Shown here piece by piece: positions 17,702-26,389 of a stretch of 64,000 nt of DNA. The position numbers and the translations under genes were made by a program. The notes below the pieces were generated by a model. The model was not told where the DNA came from. It was given only the letters and a program-made list of their open reading frames with translations, and made no database searches. The stretch comes from Cohnella sp. SGD-V74. GTDB taxonomy: Bacteria > Bacillota > Bacilli > Paenibacillales > Paenibacillaceae. Within the stretch, counting starts at the first letter, position 1. Each line of letters opens with the position of its first letter. Location: contig NZ_PVYW01000011.1 in NCBI RefSeq assembly GCF_003001675.1, positions 62,001 to 126,000 of the forward strand, read 5' to 3'.

Positions 17702-20700
17702 ATGAAGACCGGTTATGTTCCCGAACCGAAATCCTACGGCTTGCTTGGCCATCTGTCTTTGATCGATAAAGAAAAGCCGACCCTGTCCATGTGCAAGCTG
17801 GCGGAAGAACTCGGCCCGATCTACCGGCTGCGGGGCCCCGGATTTTCCATGCTTGTCGTGTCGGGACACAAGCTAGCGGCGGAAGTGTGCGACGTATCCC
17901 GGTTCGACAAGAACGTCTACGGCGAATTGCAGAACGTGCGCGCCTTCAGCGGCGACGGGCTGTTCACGAGCTGGACGCACGAGCCGAACTGGCGCAAGGC
18001 GCACAACATTTTGCTGCCGACGTTCAGCCAGCAGGCGATGAAGGGTTACCACGACATGATGACGGATATCGCTCTGCAGCTCGTGCAGAAATGGGCGCGG
18101 CTGAATTCCGACGAGAGCATCGACGTGGCTGACGACATGACTCGGCTTACGCTCGATACGATTGGCTTATGCGGTTTTAACTATCGATTCAACAGCTTCT
18201 ACAAGGAGAGCCACAGCCCGTTTATCGTCAGCATGGTGCGCGCGCTGAACGAGGCGATGAATAGGAGCGGACGGCTCGGCATCCAGAATTTCTTCATGGT
18301 CAAGACGAAGCGGCAGTTCCAGGAAGATATCGCGACGATGTTCGAACTGGTGGACAAAATTATCGCCGAGCGAAAGGCCAAGGGGAGCCAAGGCGACCTC
18401 GATCTGCTGGCCCGCATGCTGAGCGGCAAAGACCCGCAGACGGGGGAGACGCTGGACGATGAGAACATCCGCTACCAGATCATCACCTTCCTCATTGCCG
18501 GACACGAGACGACGAGCGGCCTGCTGTCGTTTGCGCTCTATTTTCTGCTGAAAAATCCGTCCGCGCTCAAGAACGCCTGCGAGGAAGTCGACCGCGTGCT
18601 GACCGGATCGATCCCGACGCACAAGCAGGTTACCCAACTGAAGTACATCCGCATGATTCTGAACGAGTCGCTGCGCCTGTGGCCGACCGCTCCGGGGTTC
18701 GACTTGTACGCCAAGGAGGACACGGTGATCGGCGGGCAGTATCCGATGAAAAAAGGAGACACCGTCAGCGTGCTGCTGCCGCAGCTTCATCGCGATAAGG
18801 AGGCATGGGGAGAGGATGCCGACTCGTTCCGCCCGGAGCGGTTCGAGGATCCGTCCAAGGTGCCGAATCATGCCTACAAGCCGTTCGGCAACGGAGAGCG
18901 CGCCTGCATCGGCATGCAGTTCGCGCTGTATGAGGCGACGCTTGTGCTCGGCATGATTGTCAGGCATTTCGAGCTGATCGATCACCGCGACTATCAGCTG
19001 GATGTAAAGCAGACGCTGACGATTAAGCCCGGCGACTTCACGATGCGCGTCCGTCTTCGTCCTGGACGGCAAGTATCGGCGGCAAGCGCGGCTCCGGCAG
19101 CGGCTGAAGAGATCGCCGGGCAGCAGGAGGAGCGCCAGCCGCTTGCTCCGACCGCCATGCCGGGGGCGGAGAAGACGTCCTTGCTCGTGCTGTACGGCTC
19201 CAACCTCGGAACGGCGGAAGGCATTGCCCGGGCGGCGGCCGATTCGGCCCGCGCATTCGGCATGAAGGGCGAGGTCGCGCCGCTTAACGATTGGGCCGGC
19301 AAGCTGCCGACGGACGGAGCGGTGCTGATCGTGACCGCGTCCTATAACGGCAAGCCTCCGCAGAATGCGGCCGGCTTCGTGAAATGGCTGGAGCAGGCCA
19401 AGCCCGGGGAACTGGAAGGCGTGCGCTACGCAGTGCTCGGCTGCGGCGACCGCAACTGGTCGAACACGTACCAGAGCGTACCGCGATATATCGATGAGCT
19501 GCTTGAGCGAAAGGGAGGCCGCAGAATTTCCGCCCGGGCGGAAGCCGATGCCGGCGGCGATATGGAAAAGCAGCTCGGGCAGTGGAGGCGGGCGCTGTGG
19601 GCGGATATCGGCAAAACGTTCGAGCTGAACGTCGGCGGAGACGAGGGGCGGGAAGGGCCGGCGCTGGGCGTTCGGTTCGTCAACGCGCCGCCGGACGTTC
19701 CCTTCGCGCGAACCTACGGCGCCGCGTACGCCGACGTGCGCGACAACTGCGAGCTTCAGTCGGAGGGCAGCGGGCGGAGCACGCGCCATCTCGAAATCGC
19801 CGTACCGGCAGGAACGGCGTACAGGGAGGGCGATCATCTCGGCGTGCTGCCGGTTAACGGCAAGGATAACGTCGACCGCGTCATTCGCCGCTTCCGCCTT
19901 AACGCGAGCAGCCAATTGATCTTGACGGCGGAGGGGAGCGGCGCTGCGCATCTGCCGCTGAACCGTCCCGTGAACGCAGCCGATCTGCTCAGCCATTGCG
20001 TGGAGCTGCAGGAGCCGGCTACCCGCGCGCAATTGCGGGAGATGGCCGCGTATACGGTCTGCCCGCCGCATAAGCGCGAGTTGGAGAGCTGCCTGGAAGA
20101 GGCCGCTTACGAGGAGCGCATTCTGAACCCGCGTGTATCGATGCTGGATTTGCTCGACAAATACGAAGCGTGCGAGCTGCCCTTCGAGAAATTTCTGGAG
20201 CTGCTCCCGCCGCTTAAGCCGCGCTACTATTCGATCTCCAGCTCGCCGCGCGTCCAGCCGGAACGGCTCAGCGTGACGGTCGCCGTCGTCCGGGAGCCGG
20301 CCCGAAGCGGGTTGGGCGAATATCGCGGCGTCGCTTCCACTTACTTGGCCGGGCGTCAAGCGGGCGACGACGTGCTCGTATTCGTCCGCTCGCCCGAATC
20401 GGGCTTCCGTCTGCCGGAAGATCCGGCTGCGCCGATCGTTATGGTCGGGCCGGGAACGGGCGTGGCCCCGTTCCGGGGTTTCCTTCAGGCGCGGGCGGAA
20501 CTGAAGAAGCAAGGAGCCGGGCTTGGCGAGGCTCATCTGTTCTTCGGCTGCCGGAGCGAGGCGGATCATCTGTACCGGGAAGAGCTGGAGCAGTACGAGA
20601 AGGAGCGCATCGTTACGCTTCATACCGCCTATTCGCGGATGGAAGGAAAGTCCAAGACGTATGTGCAGCATTTGCTGTCCCGCAACGCCTCCGAAATCAT

Positions 20701-20890
20701 TCGTTTGTTATCCGGGCAAGGCCATCTTTACCTTTGCGGAGACGGCGTCAGGATGGCGCCAGACGTCGAAGCCGCGCTGATGCAGGCATATCGCGACGAG
20801 CGGGGAGCGACGCCGCAGGAGGCGGCGGATTGGCTGCTCGCCCTGGAGCATGAAGGCCGGTACGCAAAAGACGTGTGGGTCGGAAAATAG
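17702..20890 (+). CDS. CYP102-family P450/P450-reductase fusion (P450 BM3-like)
   Basis: A 1062-residue self-sufficient monooxygenase. Residues 1-455 are a P450 heme domain very close to P450 BM3: GDGLFTSWTHEPNW, the I-helix AGHETTSG, and the heme loop FGNGERACIG with Cys402 as iron ligand. A linker of Ala, Glu and Gln leads to an FMN domain (YGSNLGTAEG near 500) and an FAD/NADPH reductase (RYYSISSSP, GPGTGVAPFRGF). The enzyme should hydroxylate fatty acids near the omega end using NADPH. F88 matches BM3 Phe87, but BM3 Arg47 and Tyr51, which hold the substrate carboxylate, are replaced by F48 and V52. The ATG at 17702 aligns with the BM3 N-terminus. Confidence 0.95.
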   Translation: MKTGYVPEPKSYGLLGHLSLIDKEKPTLSMCKLAEELGPIYRLRGPGFSMLVVSGHKLAAEVCDVSRFDKNVYGELQNVRAFSGDGLFTSWTHEPNWRKAHNILLPTFSQQAMKGYHDMMTDIALQLVQKWARLNSDESIDVADDMTRLTLDTIGLCGFNYRFNSFYKESHSPFIVSMVRALNEAMNRSGRLGIQNFFMVKTKRQFQEDIATMFELVDKIIAERKAKGSQGDLDLLARMLSGKDPQTGETLDDENIRYQIITFLIAGHETTSGLLSFALYFLLKNPSALKNACEEVDRVLTGSIPTHKQVTQLKYIRMILNESLRLWPTAPGFDLYAKEDTVIGGQYPMKKGDTVSVLLPQLHRDKEAWGEDADSFRPERFEDPSKVPNHAYKPFGNGERACIGMQFALYEATLVLGMIVRHFELIDHRDYQLDVKQTLTIKPGDFTMRVRLRPGRQVSAASAAPAAAEEIAGQQEERQPLAPTAMPGAEKTSLLVLYGSNLGTAEGIARAAADSARAFGMKGEVAPLNDWAGKLPTDGAVLIVTASYNGKPPQNAAGFVKWLEQAKPGELEGVRYAVLGCGDRNWSNTYQSVPRYIDELLERKGGRRISARAEADAGGDMEKQLGQWRRALWADIGKTFELNVGGDEGREGPALGVRFVNAPPDVPFARTYGAAYADVRDNCELQSEGSGRSTRHLEIAVPAGTAYREGDHLGVLPVNGKDNVDRVIRRFRLNASSQLILTAEGSGAAHLPLNRPVNAADLLSHCVELQEPATRAQLREMAAYTVCPPHKRELESCLEEAAYEERILNPRVSMLDLLDKYEACELPFEKFLELLPPLKPRYYSISSSPRVQPERLSVTVAVVREPARSGLGEYRGVASTYLAGRQAGDDVLVFVRSPESGFRLPEDPAAPIVMVGPGTGVAPFRGFLQARAELKKQGAGLGEAHLFFGCRSEADHLYREELEQYEKERIVTLHTAYSRMEGKSKTYVQHLLSRNASEIIRLLSGQGHLYLCGDGVRMAPDVEAALMQAYRDERGATPQEAADWLLALEHEGRYAKDVWVGK

Positions 20891-20905
20891 CAAAGAAGGT
20901 CTCGG

Positions 20906-20941
20906 GCCGTCAAGAAGCGAATGTAATCTTGACGGCTTTTT
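20906..20941 (+). terminator. Rho-independent terminator after CYP102
   Basis: GCCGTCAAG (20906-20914) pairs perfectly with CTTGACGGC (20928-20936), followed by TTTTT. It lies 16 bp after the CYP102 stop codon. Confidence 0.92.
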
Positions 20942-21012
20942 CGGCTGTGTTGCGATCGCAGGCAACGACGGCTTCGGCCAGCCAATTCGACTCGTCCGTC
21001 AGGAGGGCTTGC

Positions 21013-22728
21013 ATGACTTCTCAACCGCCTCTCGCCGGCAGAGCTTCCGCCGGAGCCGGCGCGGTCGCGGCGCGGCTGCTGAAGCGCACCGGCATTGCCT
21101 CGGCGCTGTTAGTCGCGCTGTTCGCCGGACTGCTGCAGGTTCGCGCTCCGCAGCCTGCCGGTCCGGACGCTCCGGCCGACGCATTCTCCGCCGCACGCGC
21201 GATGGAGAAGGTCGGCGTCATCGCCGCCGAGCCGCGTCCTGCCGGATCGCCCGCCCATGACAGGGTGAGGGATTTTTTGCTGGCGGAGCTTACAGGGCTC
21301 GGACTTCAGCCGGAGGTGCAGACGGCGGAAGCCGATTCGATATGGGAACCCGGGCGTCGCGTCCCCATCGAAAATATCATCGCACGTTTTCCCGGCACGG
21401 CCGGCGGCAGCGGCAAAGCCGTCTTGCTCATGGCGCATTACGATTCCGTCCCGGGTACTCCGGGAGCGGGAGATAACGCGGCGGCCATCGCCGCCATGCT
21501 CGAAACGGCGCGGGCGCTTAGAGCGGGCGAACCGCTCAAGAACGACGTGCTGCTGCTTATGACGGACGGGGAAGAAATGGGGCTGCACGGAGCCAAAGCG
21601 TTTGCGTACGAGCACCCGTTGGCAAGGAGCGTCGGGCTGGCGCTTAATTTCGACGCGCGGGGCAATCGCGGGCCTTCCTTTATGTTCGAGACGAGCGAGG
21701 ACAACGGCGGCCTGATCCGGGAATTCGTTCGGGGGGCTCCGCAGCCGGTAGCGTATTCCCTGCTGCATTATGCGTATAACCTGCTGTCCAACGAAACCGA
21801 TCTGACCCCGCTTATGGACAGCGGGCTGCCCGGCATGAACTTCGTGTTCGCCATGGGGCTGAACGCTTACCACAAGGAGAGCGATACGCCGGACAATCTG
21901 GACGCCGCAAGCCTGCAGCACCACGGCAGCTATATGCTGGGCCTTGCGAGGCATTTCGGCGGATTGGACCTGGAGAATATCCGGCGGGAGGATAGAGTGT
22001 ATTTCAACGTTTTCGGCGGAACGATGGTCAGCTATACGCACACTTGGGCGGTCGGTCTGACACTGCCGTGCGCGCTGCTGCTCCTCGCCACGCTATGGCA
22101 CGGATTCAAACGGCGGCGCTTGACCGTCGGAGGACTGGGAGGCGGCCTGCTGCTGGCGCTGCTCGGCATAGGCCTGACATACGGAATCGGAGCGCTGGCA
22201 TGGTCGATCGTTCGGGCCGAGGCGTCGCCTCCTCAATATGCGGAGATCGTGGAAGACCCGATCGTCTCCGCGTTCTATTTTGTCGGCGTGCTGGCATTGG
22301 CGCTGGCGATCGCGTTCGTGCCGGTTCGGCTCGTCTCCCGATTGATTCGGGCGGACGATCTGTGGGGCGGCGCGCTGCTGCTGTGGATGCTGTTATGCGC
22401 AGGAACGGCGCTGTGGCTGCCGGGCGGGAGCTACCTGCTGCTGTGGCCGCTCCTGTTCAGCTTGATCGGCTTGAACGTCAGCTTCGCCGTGCAACGGAAT
22501 GCGGCCGGGCTGCTCTCCGCTCTATCGGCGATGCCGGGCATCGCGCTGTTCGCGCCGGTCGCGTATTTGACGTTCGTTATGCTCACGTCGGAAATGACGG
22601 CAGAGCTCGTCGCGTTCTCGACGCTTCCGTGCACGCTCATCTATCCGCTGTTGAAGGGCGTGGGACGCAATGGGAACGGGAAGGGCGCCAGTAGAGGAAA
22701 AGAGGGAATGGAGGAGCAATTGACTTGA
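21013..22728 (+). CDS. M28-family zinc aminopeptidase with C-terminal membrane domain
   Basis: A 571-residue membrane peptidase. One N-terminal hydrophobic segment (about residues 25-45) is followed by an extracytoplasmic M28 domain. The two-zinc ligand motifs are present: LMAHYDSVPG, GAGDNAAA, MTDGEEMGLHG with the catalytic Glu, the FDARG region, and YHKESDT. The last 220 residues contain about seven hydrophobic segments. The layout resembles multi-pass M28 proteins such as eukaryotic vacuolar Pff1. It probably trims peptides on the outer face of the membrane; natural substrate unknown. The ATG at 21013 has AGGAGG at 6 nt spacing. It overlaps the next gene by 4 nt. Confidence 0.87.
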   Translation: MTSQPPLAGRASAGAGAVAARLLKRTGIASALLVALFAGLLQVRAPQPAGPDAPADAFSAARAMEKVGVIAAEPRPAGSPAHDRVRDFLLAELTGLGLQPEVQTAEADSIWEPGRRVPIENIIARFPGTAGGSGKAVLLMAHYDSVPGTPGAGDNAAAIAAMLETARALRAGEPLKNDVLLLMTDGEEMGLHGAKAFAYEHPLARSVGLALNFDARGNRGPSFMFETSEDNGGLIREFVRGAPQPVAYSLLHYAYNLLSNETDLTPLMDSGLPGMNFVFAMGLNAYHKESDTPDNLDAASLQHHGSYMLGLARHFGGLDLENIRREDRVYFNVFGGTMVSYTHTWAVGLTLPCALLLLATLWHGFKRRRLTVGGLGGGLLLALLGIGLTYGIGALAWSIVRAEASPPQYAEIVEDPIVSAFYFVGVLALALAIAFVPVRLVSRLIRADDLWGGALLLWMLLCAGTALWLPGGSYLLLWPLLFSLIGLNVSFAVQRNAAGLLSALSAMPGIALFAPVAYLTFVMLTSEMTAELVAFSTLPCTLIYPLLKGVGRNGNGKGASRGKEGMEEQLT

Positions 22729-23516
22729 TTCGAGAATTAACGCCGGATGAGCTTGATCAAATTTTAAGTACGATAGACAGGGAACGTCATTTTCTATACT
22801 ACTCGTATCTCACGATCCGCAGGCCCAACACGATTCATTTCGGACAGTATTCGGAGCGGGGGGAACTGCTCGGCGTATTGGCTTTTTTAAGAGGGCTGCC
22901 GTTTCACGCCTTCTCCGTGTATCCTCTGGCCCGTTCGTTCCAAATAGGTCCGTTGCTGTCGTTCGCGCGAACGCGGCTGAGTCTGCCGGACGGCGCCGCA
23001 GGCAGCTTTATCGTCAACGGGAAGGATCTGGCCGATCTGGAGGCGCAGCTGAGATGGACGGGACCTCCAAGGGAACTGCTGCTGATGAAGCACGTTCGCG
23101 AAGAGGCTTTGCCTTTGCCGTCTGAAGGACCGCAGGTTCAACTGCTCGACGCTTCGTATTTCGAGCGGATCGAGGCCAAGCAGCGGGAGTGGAACGCGAT
23201 GGCTTTTTCCCGGGAAGAACTGAACTATCCGTTCTACGGGGTGACGGAGCAGGGGGAGCTGGTGGCGGCGGGCGGCTACCACGTCTTTACCGACGAATAC
23301 GCGGAGCTGGGGAACATAGGAACGGACGTTGCGCGAAGAAGGAGGGGGCTCGGAACAAAAGTGTGCGCGGAGCTGACCCGCCATGGAAGGGCGGCTTGCG
23401 CCGAAGTGTACTTGAACGTGCTGACGGAAAACGAAGGCGCGGTTCGACTGTACGAATCGCTGGGCTACGAGATCGTGTGCAAGCAGTATATTGCCGAATT
23501 CGCCGTCGAGGGCTGA
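22725..23516 (+). CDS. GNAT-family acetyltransferase
   Basis: A 263-residue protein. The C-terminal 120 residues carry a GNAT fold: a GITEQGELVAAGGY-like strand pair, ELGNIGTDVARRRRGLGTKVC holding the acetyl-CoA-binding RRRGLG loop, and an N...AVRLYESLGY helix near residue 245. The N-terminal half resembles the extra domain of two-domain GNAT proteins. It starts with TTG at 22725, overlapping the peptidase stop (TTGA) and preceded by GGAGGAG, so it is translationally coupled to that gene. Substrate unknown. Confidence 0.82.
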   Translation: MIRELTPDELDQILSTIDRERHFLYYSYLTIRRPNTIHFGQYSERGELLGVLAFLRGLPFHAFSVYPLARSFQIGPLLSFARTRLSLPDGAAGSFIVNGKDLADLEAQLRWTGPPRELLLMKHVREEALPLPSEGPQVQLLDASYFERIEAKQREWNAMAFSREELNYPFYGVTEQGELVAAGGYHVFTDEYAELGNIGTDVARRRRGLGTKVCAELTRHGRAACAEVYLNVLTENEGAVRLYESLGYEIVCKQYIAEFAVEG

Positions 23517-23547
23517 AGAATGCACGCGGCTGGACGAAAAGGAAAGA

Positions 23548-23564
23548 GGGGCTGGGACAGCCCC
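23548..23564 (+). terminator. Stem-loop downstream of the GNAT gene
   Basis: GGGGCTG-GGA-CAGCCCC, a perfect 7-bp stem, 31 bp after the stop codon; no strong T-run follows. The 13-bp word TGGGACAGCCCCC that ends it (23553-23565) occurs again in the same orientation at 24065-24077, flanking the repeat-rich gap. Confidence 0.5.
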
Positions 23565-23668
23565 CAACCCCTTAAATACGAGGGATGTTGTCAGGTTAAT
23601 CTAAATTCGCGAGGTTGTAGGAGCAAATGTTCGCAATCGAACGACACGGAATCGCATAGGACGATGGG

Positions 23669-23845
23669 ATAACGTTATGGGTTTCGGACGTTGACGGTTG
23701 AATGAAGGTTAGCGTTATGGCGTAACGTTATTTCATGGGTTCAGGACGAGATCGGGGGACAAATGGGGAAATAACGTTATGCCGTCGCTCTATTGGCCGC
23801 TAGCCTGGCCCGCGTCGGGCATTTAACGTTACGCCGTAACGTTAT
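23669..23845. repeat. Cluster of TAACGTTA palindromes in a degenerate ~51-bp repeat
   Basis: TAACGTTA octamers occur at 23670, 23723, 23772, 23824 and 23837, the first four 49-53 bp apart. The last two form a 19-bp near-perfect palindrome AACGTTACGCCGTAACGTT, and a weaker version of it lies at 23711-23729. Neighbouring sequence (GGGTTTCGGACG / GGGTTCAGGACG) also repeats, so this looks like a decayed tandem array. The surrounding gap 23570-24060 holds no credible gene. Confidence 0.75.
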
Positions 23846-23863
23846 GCGATTACCGCCATCACC

Positions 23864-23926
23864 ACGACCACCATCGTCACGATCACCATCGCGACCATCA
23901 CCAACGACCACCATCGTCACGATCAC
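23864..23926. repeat. 23-bp direct repeat in CAC-rich tract
   Basis: The word ACGACCACCATCGTCACGAT plus CAC occurs at 23864-23886 and again at 23904-23926, inside a tract of CACCAT/GACCAC words. Both strands show only low-complexity reading frames (His/Arg/Pro or Val/Asp/Gly). I see no gene. Confidence 0.8.
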
Positions 23927-24082
23927 GGCGTCTACCCAAAGGCAGTTGTTCCCCGCGAGCCAGGTTCCCGCCCACCCAACCTTGTGCAATGGGATGGCGG
24001 TGTCGCGAAGCGTTGTTCCTGGCTGTATGCGTTGCTCCCTCTCTGGGGCTTAATCTGACCACATTGGGACAGCCCCCTCATC

Positions 24083-25126
24083 TTAACGGACGTAGATGCC
24101 TCTTGCGTACTGCACAGGCGGTTCGGCTTTTCTGGCGACGGTCATAATCGCGTGAAGCGCCCAATAAGGATCGTTCAGCATACCCCGCCCGACGGCGACC
24201 AGTTCGGCGTCTCCGTTGCCCAAAGCGGCCTCGGCCAAGTGCGGCTGGTCCAAATTGCCGACGGCGATGATCGGCACGTTCAGCGCTTCCTTGAAGGCGC
24301 GCGTGAACGGAAGCTGATAGCCGGGATGATTGGCGGGCTTGCGGCTGCCCGGAGGCGCTTCGCCTCCGCTGGATACGTCGAACATATCGACGCCGGCGTC
24401 CTTGTAGCGCTTCGCGATCCGCAGCGCATGCGCGAGGTCGTAGCCGCCGTCCATGTATTCGACCGCGGACATGCGCATGATGAGCGGCATGTCCGCCGGC
24501 ATGACGCTGCGCGCGGCCTGCACGATTTCCTCGCCGAAGCGAGCCGGATCGCGTCCGTATTCGTCGGAGCGATTGTTGATGCCCGGGGAATGGAACTGGT
24601 GGATCAAGTAGCCGTGCGCGCCGTGCAGCTCGATCGTGTCGAAGCCGGCCTCGACGGCGCGGCGGACGGCGTCCCGGAACTTGCCGACCATCGTCCGGAC
24701 TTCCTCGGCGCCCAGCGCCCGCGGACGCCGGGAGACCGGGTCTCCGTTCGCGCCCGGAACCGGGATATCCGACGCTCCGACGGGCGTCGGCGCATCCTCG
24801 GCTTTGCGTCCCGCGTGCGCGATCTGGATGCCGATTTTCGCCCCGTATTTATGTACCTCATCGACGATTCTCGCGAAGGCGGGAATCTGCTCGTCCGACC
24901 AGAGCCCCAAGTCGCGGTCGGTTATTCTTCCGTCCGGCTCCACGTCGGTCATCTCCACAATGATCAGTCCCGCGCCGCCTATCGCCCGGGAGACGTAATG
25001 AACGAAATGCCAATCGTTCGGCTTGCCGTCGTTCGTCTCGACGGAGTATTGGCACATGGGCGGCATGACGATGCGGTTTTTCAAGGCGAGCCCTTTCAGG
25101 GAAAAGGGGGAGTCTAGATGGGTCAT
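24083..25126 (-). CDS. namA: Old Yellow Enzyme, YqjM/NamA type
   Basis: A 347-residue FMN-dependent ene-reductase, a TIM-barrel enzyme that reduces activated C=C bonds with NADPH. Features of the YqjM class are visible: MPPMCQYSV (Cys and Tyr that tune the flavin and bind substrate), IQIAHAGRKA, the active-site pair in HGAHGYLIHQF, and GRGMLNDP near the C-terminus for FMN phosphate binding. Close homologues detoxify electrophiles such as quinones, enones and nitro compounds. The ATG at 25126 has GAGGAG upstream. It stands alone, with a palindromic element (25145-25353) just upstream. Confidence 0.92.
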   Translation of the reverse strand: MTHLDSPFSLKGLALKNRIVMPPMCQYSVETNDGKPNDWHFVHYVSRAIGGAGLIIVEMTDVEPDGRITDRDLGLWSDEQIPAFARIVDEVHKYGAKIGIQIAHAGRKAEDAPTPVGASDIPVPGANGDPVSRRPRALGAEEVRTMVGKFRDAVRRAVEAGFDTIELHGAHGYLIHQFHSPGINNRSDEYGRDPARFGEEIVQAARSVMPADMPLIMRMSAVEYMDGGYDLAHALRIAKRYKDAGVDMFDVSSGGEAPPGSRKPANHPGYQLPFTRAFKEALNVPIIAVGNLDQPHLAEAALGNGDAELVAVGRGMLNDPYWALHAIMTVARKAEPPVQYARGIYVR

Positions 25127-25144
25127 CGCTGATCTCTCCTCAGT

Positions 25145-25353
25145 CTATATGGATTGAACCAATGAAACGGGAAGCCCATTGCATTCCGAAAGGGATGGCT
25201 TTGCCGGCTTCAGACAGGTTGTTTTGAGTTGCTCTGATTGATAAGATCTTCATAGGTATGCAACTCAAAGCCAAAAGGCGCGGGCAAAACCATTCCCTTT
25301 CTCCATTTCATTGGGGCCGTTCTTCGATGCATCTTTGGTTCAACCTATATAGT
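25145..25353. repeat. 209-bp imperfect palindromic element
   Basis: The ends CTATATGGATTGAACCA (25145-25161) and the inverted TGGTTCAACCTATATAG (25337-25353) match at 15 of 17. Further in, GAAAGGGATGGCTTTGCC is mirrored by a diverged copy, and TTTGAGTTGC (25223-25232) is mirrored by GCAACTCAAA (25260-25269). The two arms of about 90 bp therefore look like a diverged inverted duplication around a 27-bp centre. It fills the gap between the OYE and SDR genes and has no coding potential. Confidence 0.72.
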
Positions 25354-25361
25354 TAATGGTG

Positions 25362-26258
25362 TTAAATTTCTTTCGTATTGGCGTTCTCCGGACTTGTTGT
25401 CTTGGACGCGCCCCGGTCCAGCGTCTTGCGGATCGCGGTTTCAATCCAGCGCCAGGGCAGAAAACGGACGGCGGTCACCAGCGAACGGGCGCCTCGCCCG
25501 ATCGGATGTCTCAGCTTGCGCGTGCGGCCGGAGGCTGCCAGCCGGGCGACCAGCCCGGCGACTTCCCGCGGATGCGGGGCGGATTCGGCCGATTTGCGGG
25601 CGAAGCCGAGCACGGAGTTAAGCATTTTCCCGTAAGGGGAGTCGGGCTTGGCGTGGATCGCAGCGAAACCTTTGTCCCAGATCGGCGTACGATAGGCTCC
25701 GGGCTCCACGAGGTACACCCGGATGCCGTAGGGCGCAACCTCGAGCCGCAGACTCTCGCTGAAGCCTTCGACCGCGAACTTGGAGGCGGCGTATGCTCCG
25801 TAGCCGGGCAAGCCGATCCGCCCGCTGACGCTGCCGATCTGGATGACCGTTCCTTCGCGCTGCCGGCGCATGATGGGCAGAACGGCCTGCGTTGCAGCGA
25901 CGACGCCGATGAAGTTCGTCTCCATCTGCGCTCTCCACGCTTCCAGCGGCACTTCTTCGGAGAACCCGCCGACGGCGTAGCCGGCGTTATTCACGAGCGC
26001 GTCGATCCGGCCGTAGCGTTCCATAATATGCGCGACAGCCGCTTCAATCGACGCGGAGTCGGTAACGTCGAGCCGGACGACCTCGAGCCTGTCGCCGACG
26101 CCGAGCCTGTCCGCTTCCTGCATGAGCGGTTCCCGGCGATCCGGATCGCGCATCGTGGCCACGACCCGGTACCCGCCGCGGGCCAAGGCGGTGGAGATCA
26201 AAAGGCCGAAGCCGCTGGAGGCTCCGGTTACGAGGGCGATTCGCTCAACGGTCGACAT
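25362..26258 (-). CDS. Short-chain dehydrogenase/reductase
   Basis: A 298-residue NAD(P)-dependent oxidoreductase. Rossmann motif TGASSGFG at 10-17, NNAGYA near 90, catalytic Ser in IGSVSGR, and the YAASK tetrad near residue 155. The tail after 240 is longer than in the minimal family and basic. It resembles the 17beta-HSD-like classical SDRs that reduce ketones or oxidise alcohols; the substrate is unknown. The ATG at 26258 has GGAGG at 7 nt spacing. It is separated from the next minus-strand operon by 131 bp. Confidence 0.9.
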   Translation of the reverse strand: MSTVERIALVTGASSGFGLLISTALARGGYRVVATMRDPDRREPLMQEADRLGVGDRLEVVRLDVTDSASIEAAVAHIMERYGRIDALVNNAGYAVGGFSEEVPLEAWRAQMETNFIGVVAATQAVLPIMRRQREGTVIQIGSVSGRIGLPGYGAYAASKFAVEGFSESLRLEVAPYGIRVYLVEPGAYRTPIWDKGFAAIHAKPDSPYGKMLNSVLGFARKSAESAPHPREVAGLVARLAASGRTRKLRHPIGRGARSLVTAVRFLPWRWIETAIRKTLDRGASKTTSPENANTKEI

Positions 26259-26389
26259 GGGTCAACCTCCTTCTGCTGCTCGAATGATATGGAACTGCTG
26301 TTCGTTTGTACCGTCTCTCCCAGTGTACCACGTTTTGCTCCTTGGGGCTTGCCGCCCGGGGAGGGGAGAGAAGCAAGGCAAATTCTGCG

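Noticed and set aside
18167..20671. 834-codon open frame antisense to CYP102
   Set aside because: It mirrors the high-GC codon pattern of the real gene, is rich in Arg, Gln, His and Leu and has no recognisable motif or ribosome binding site.
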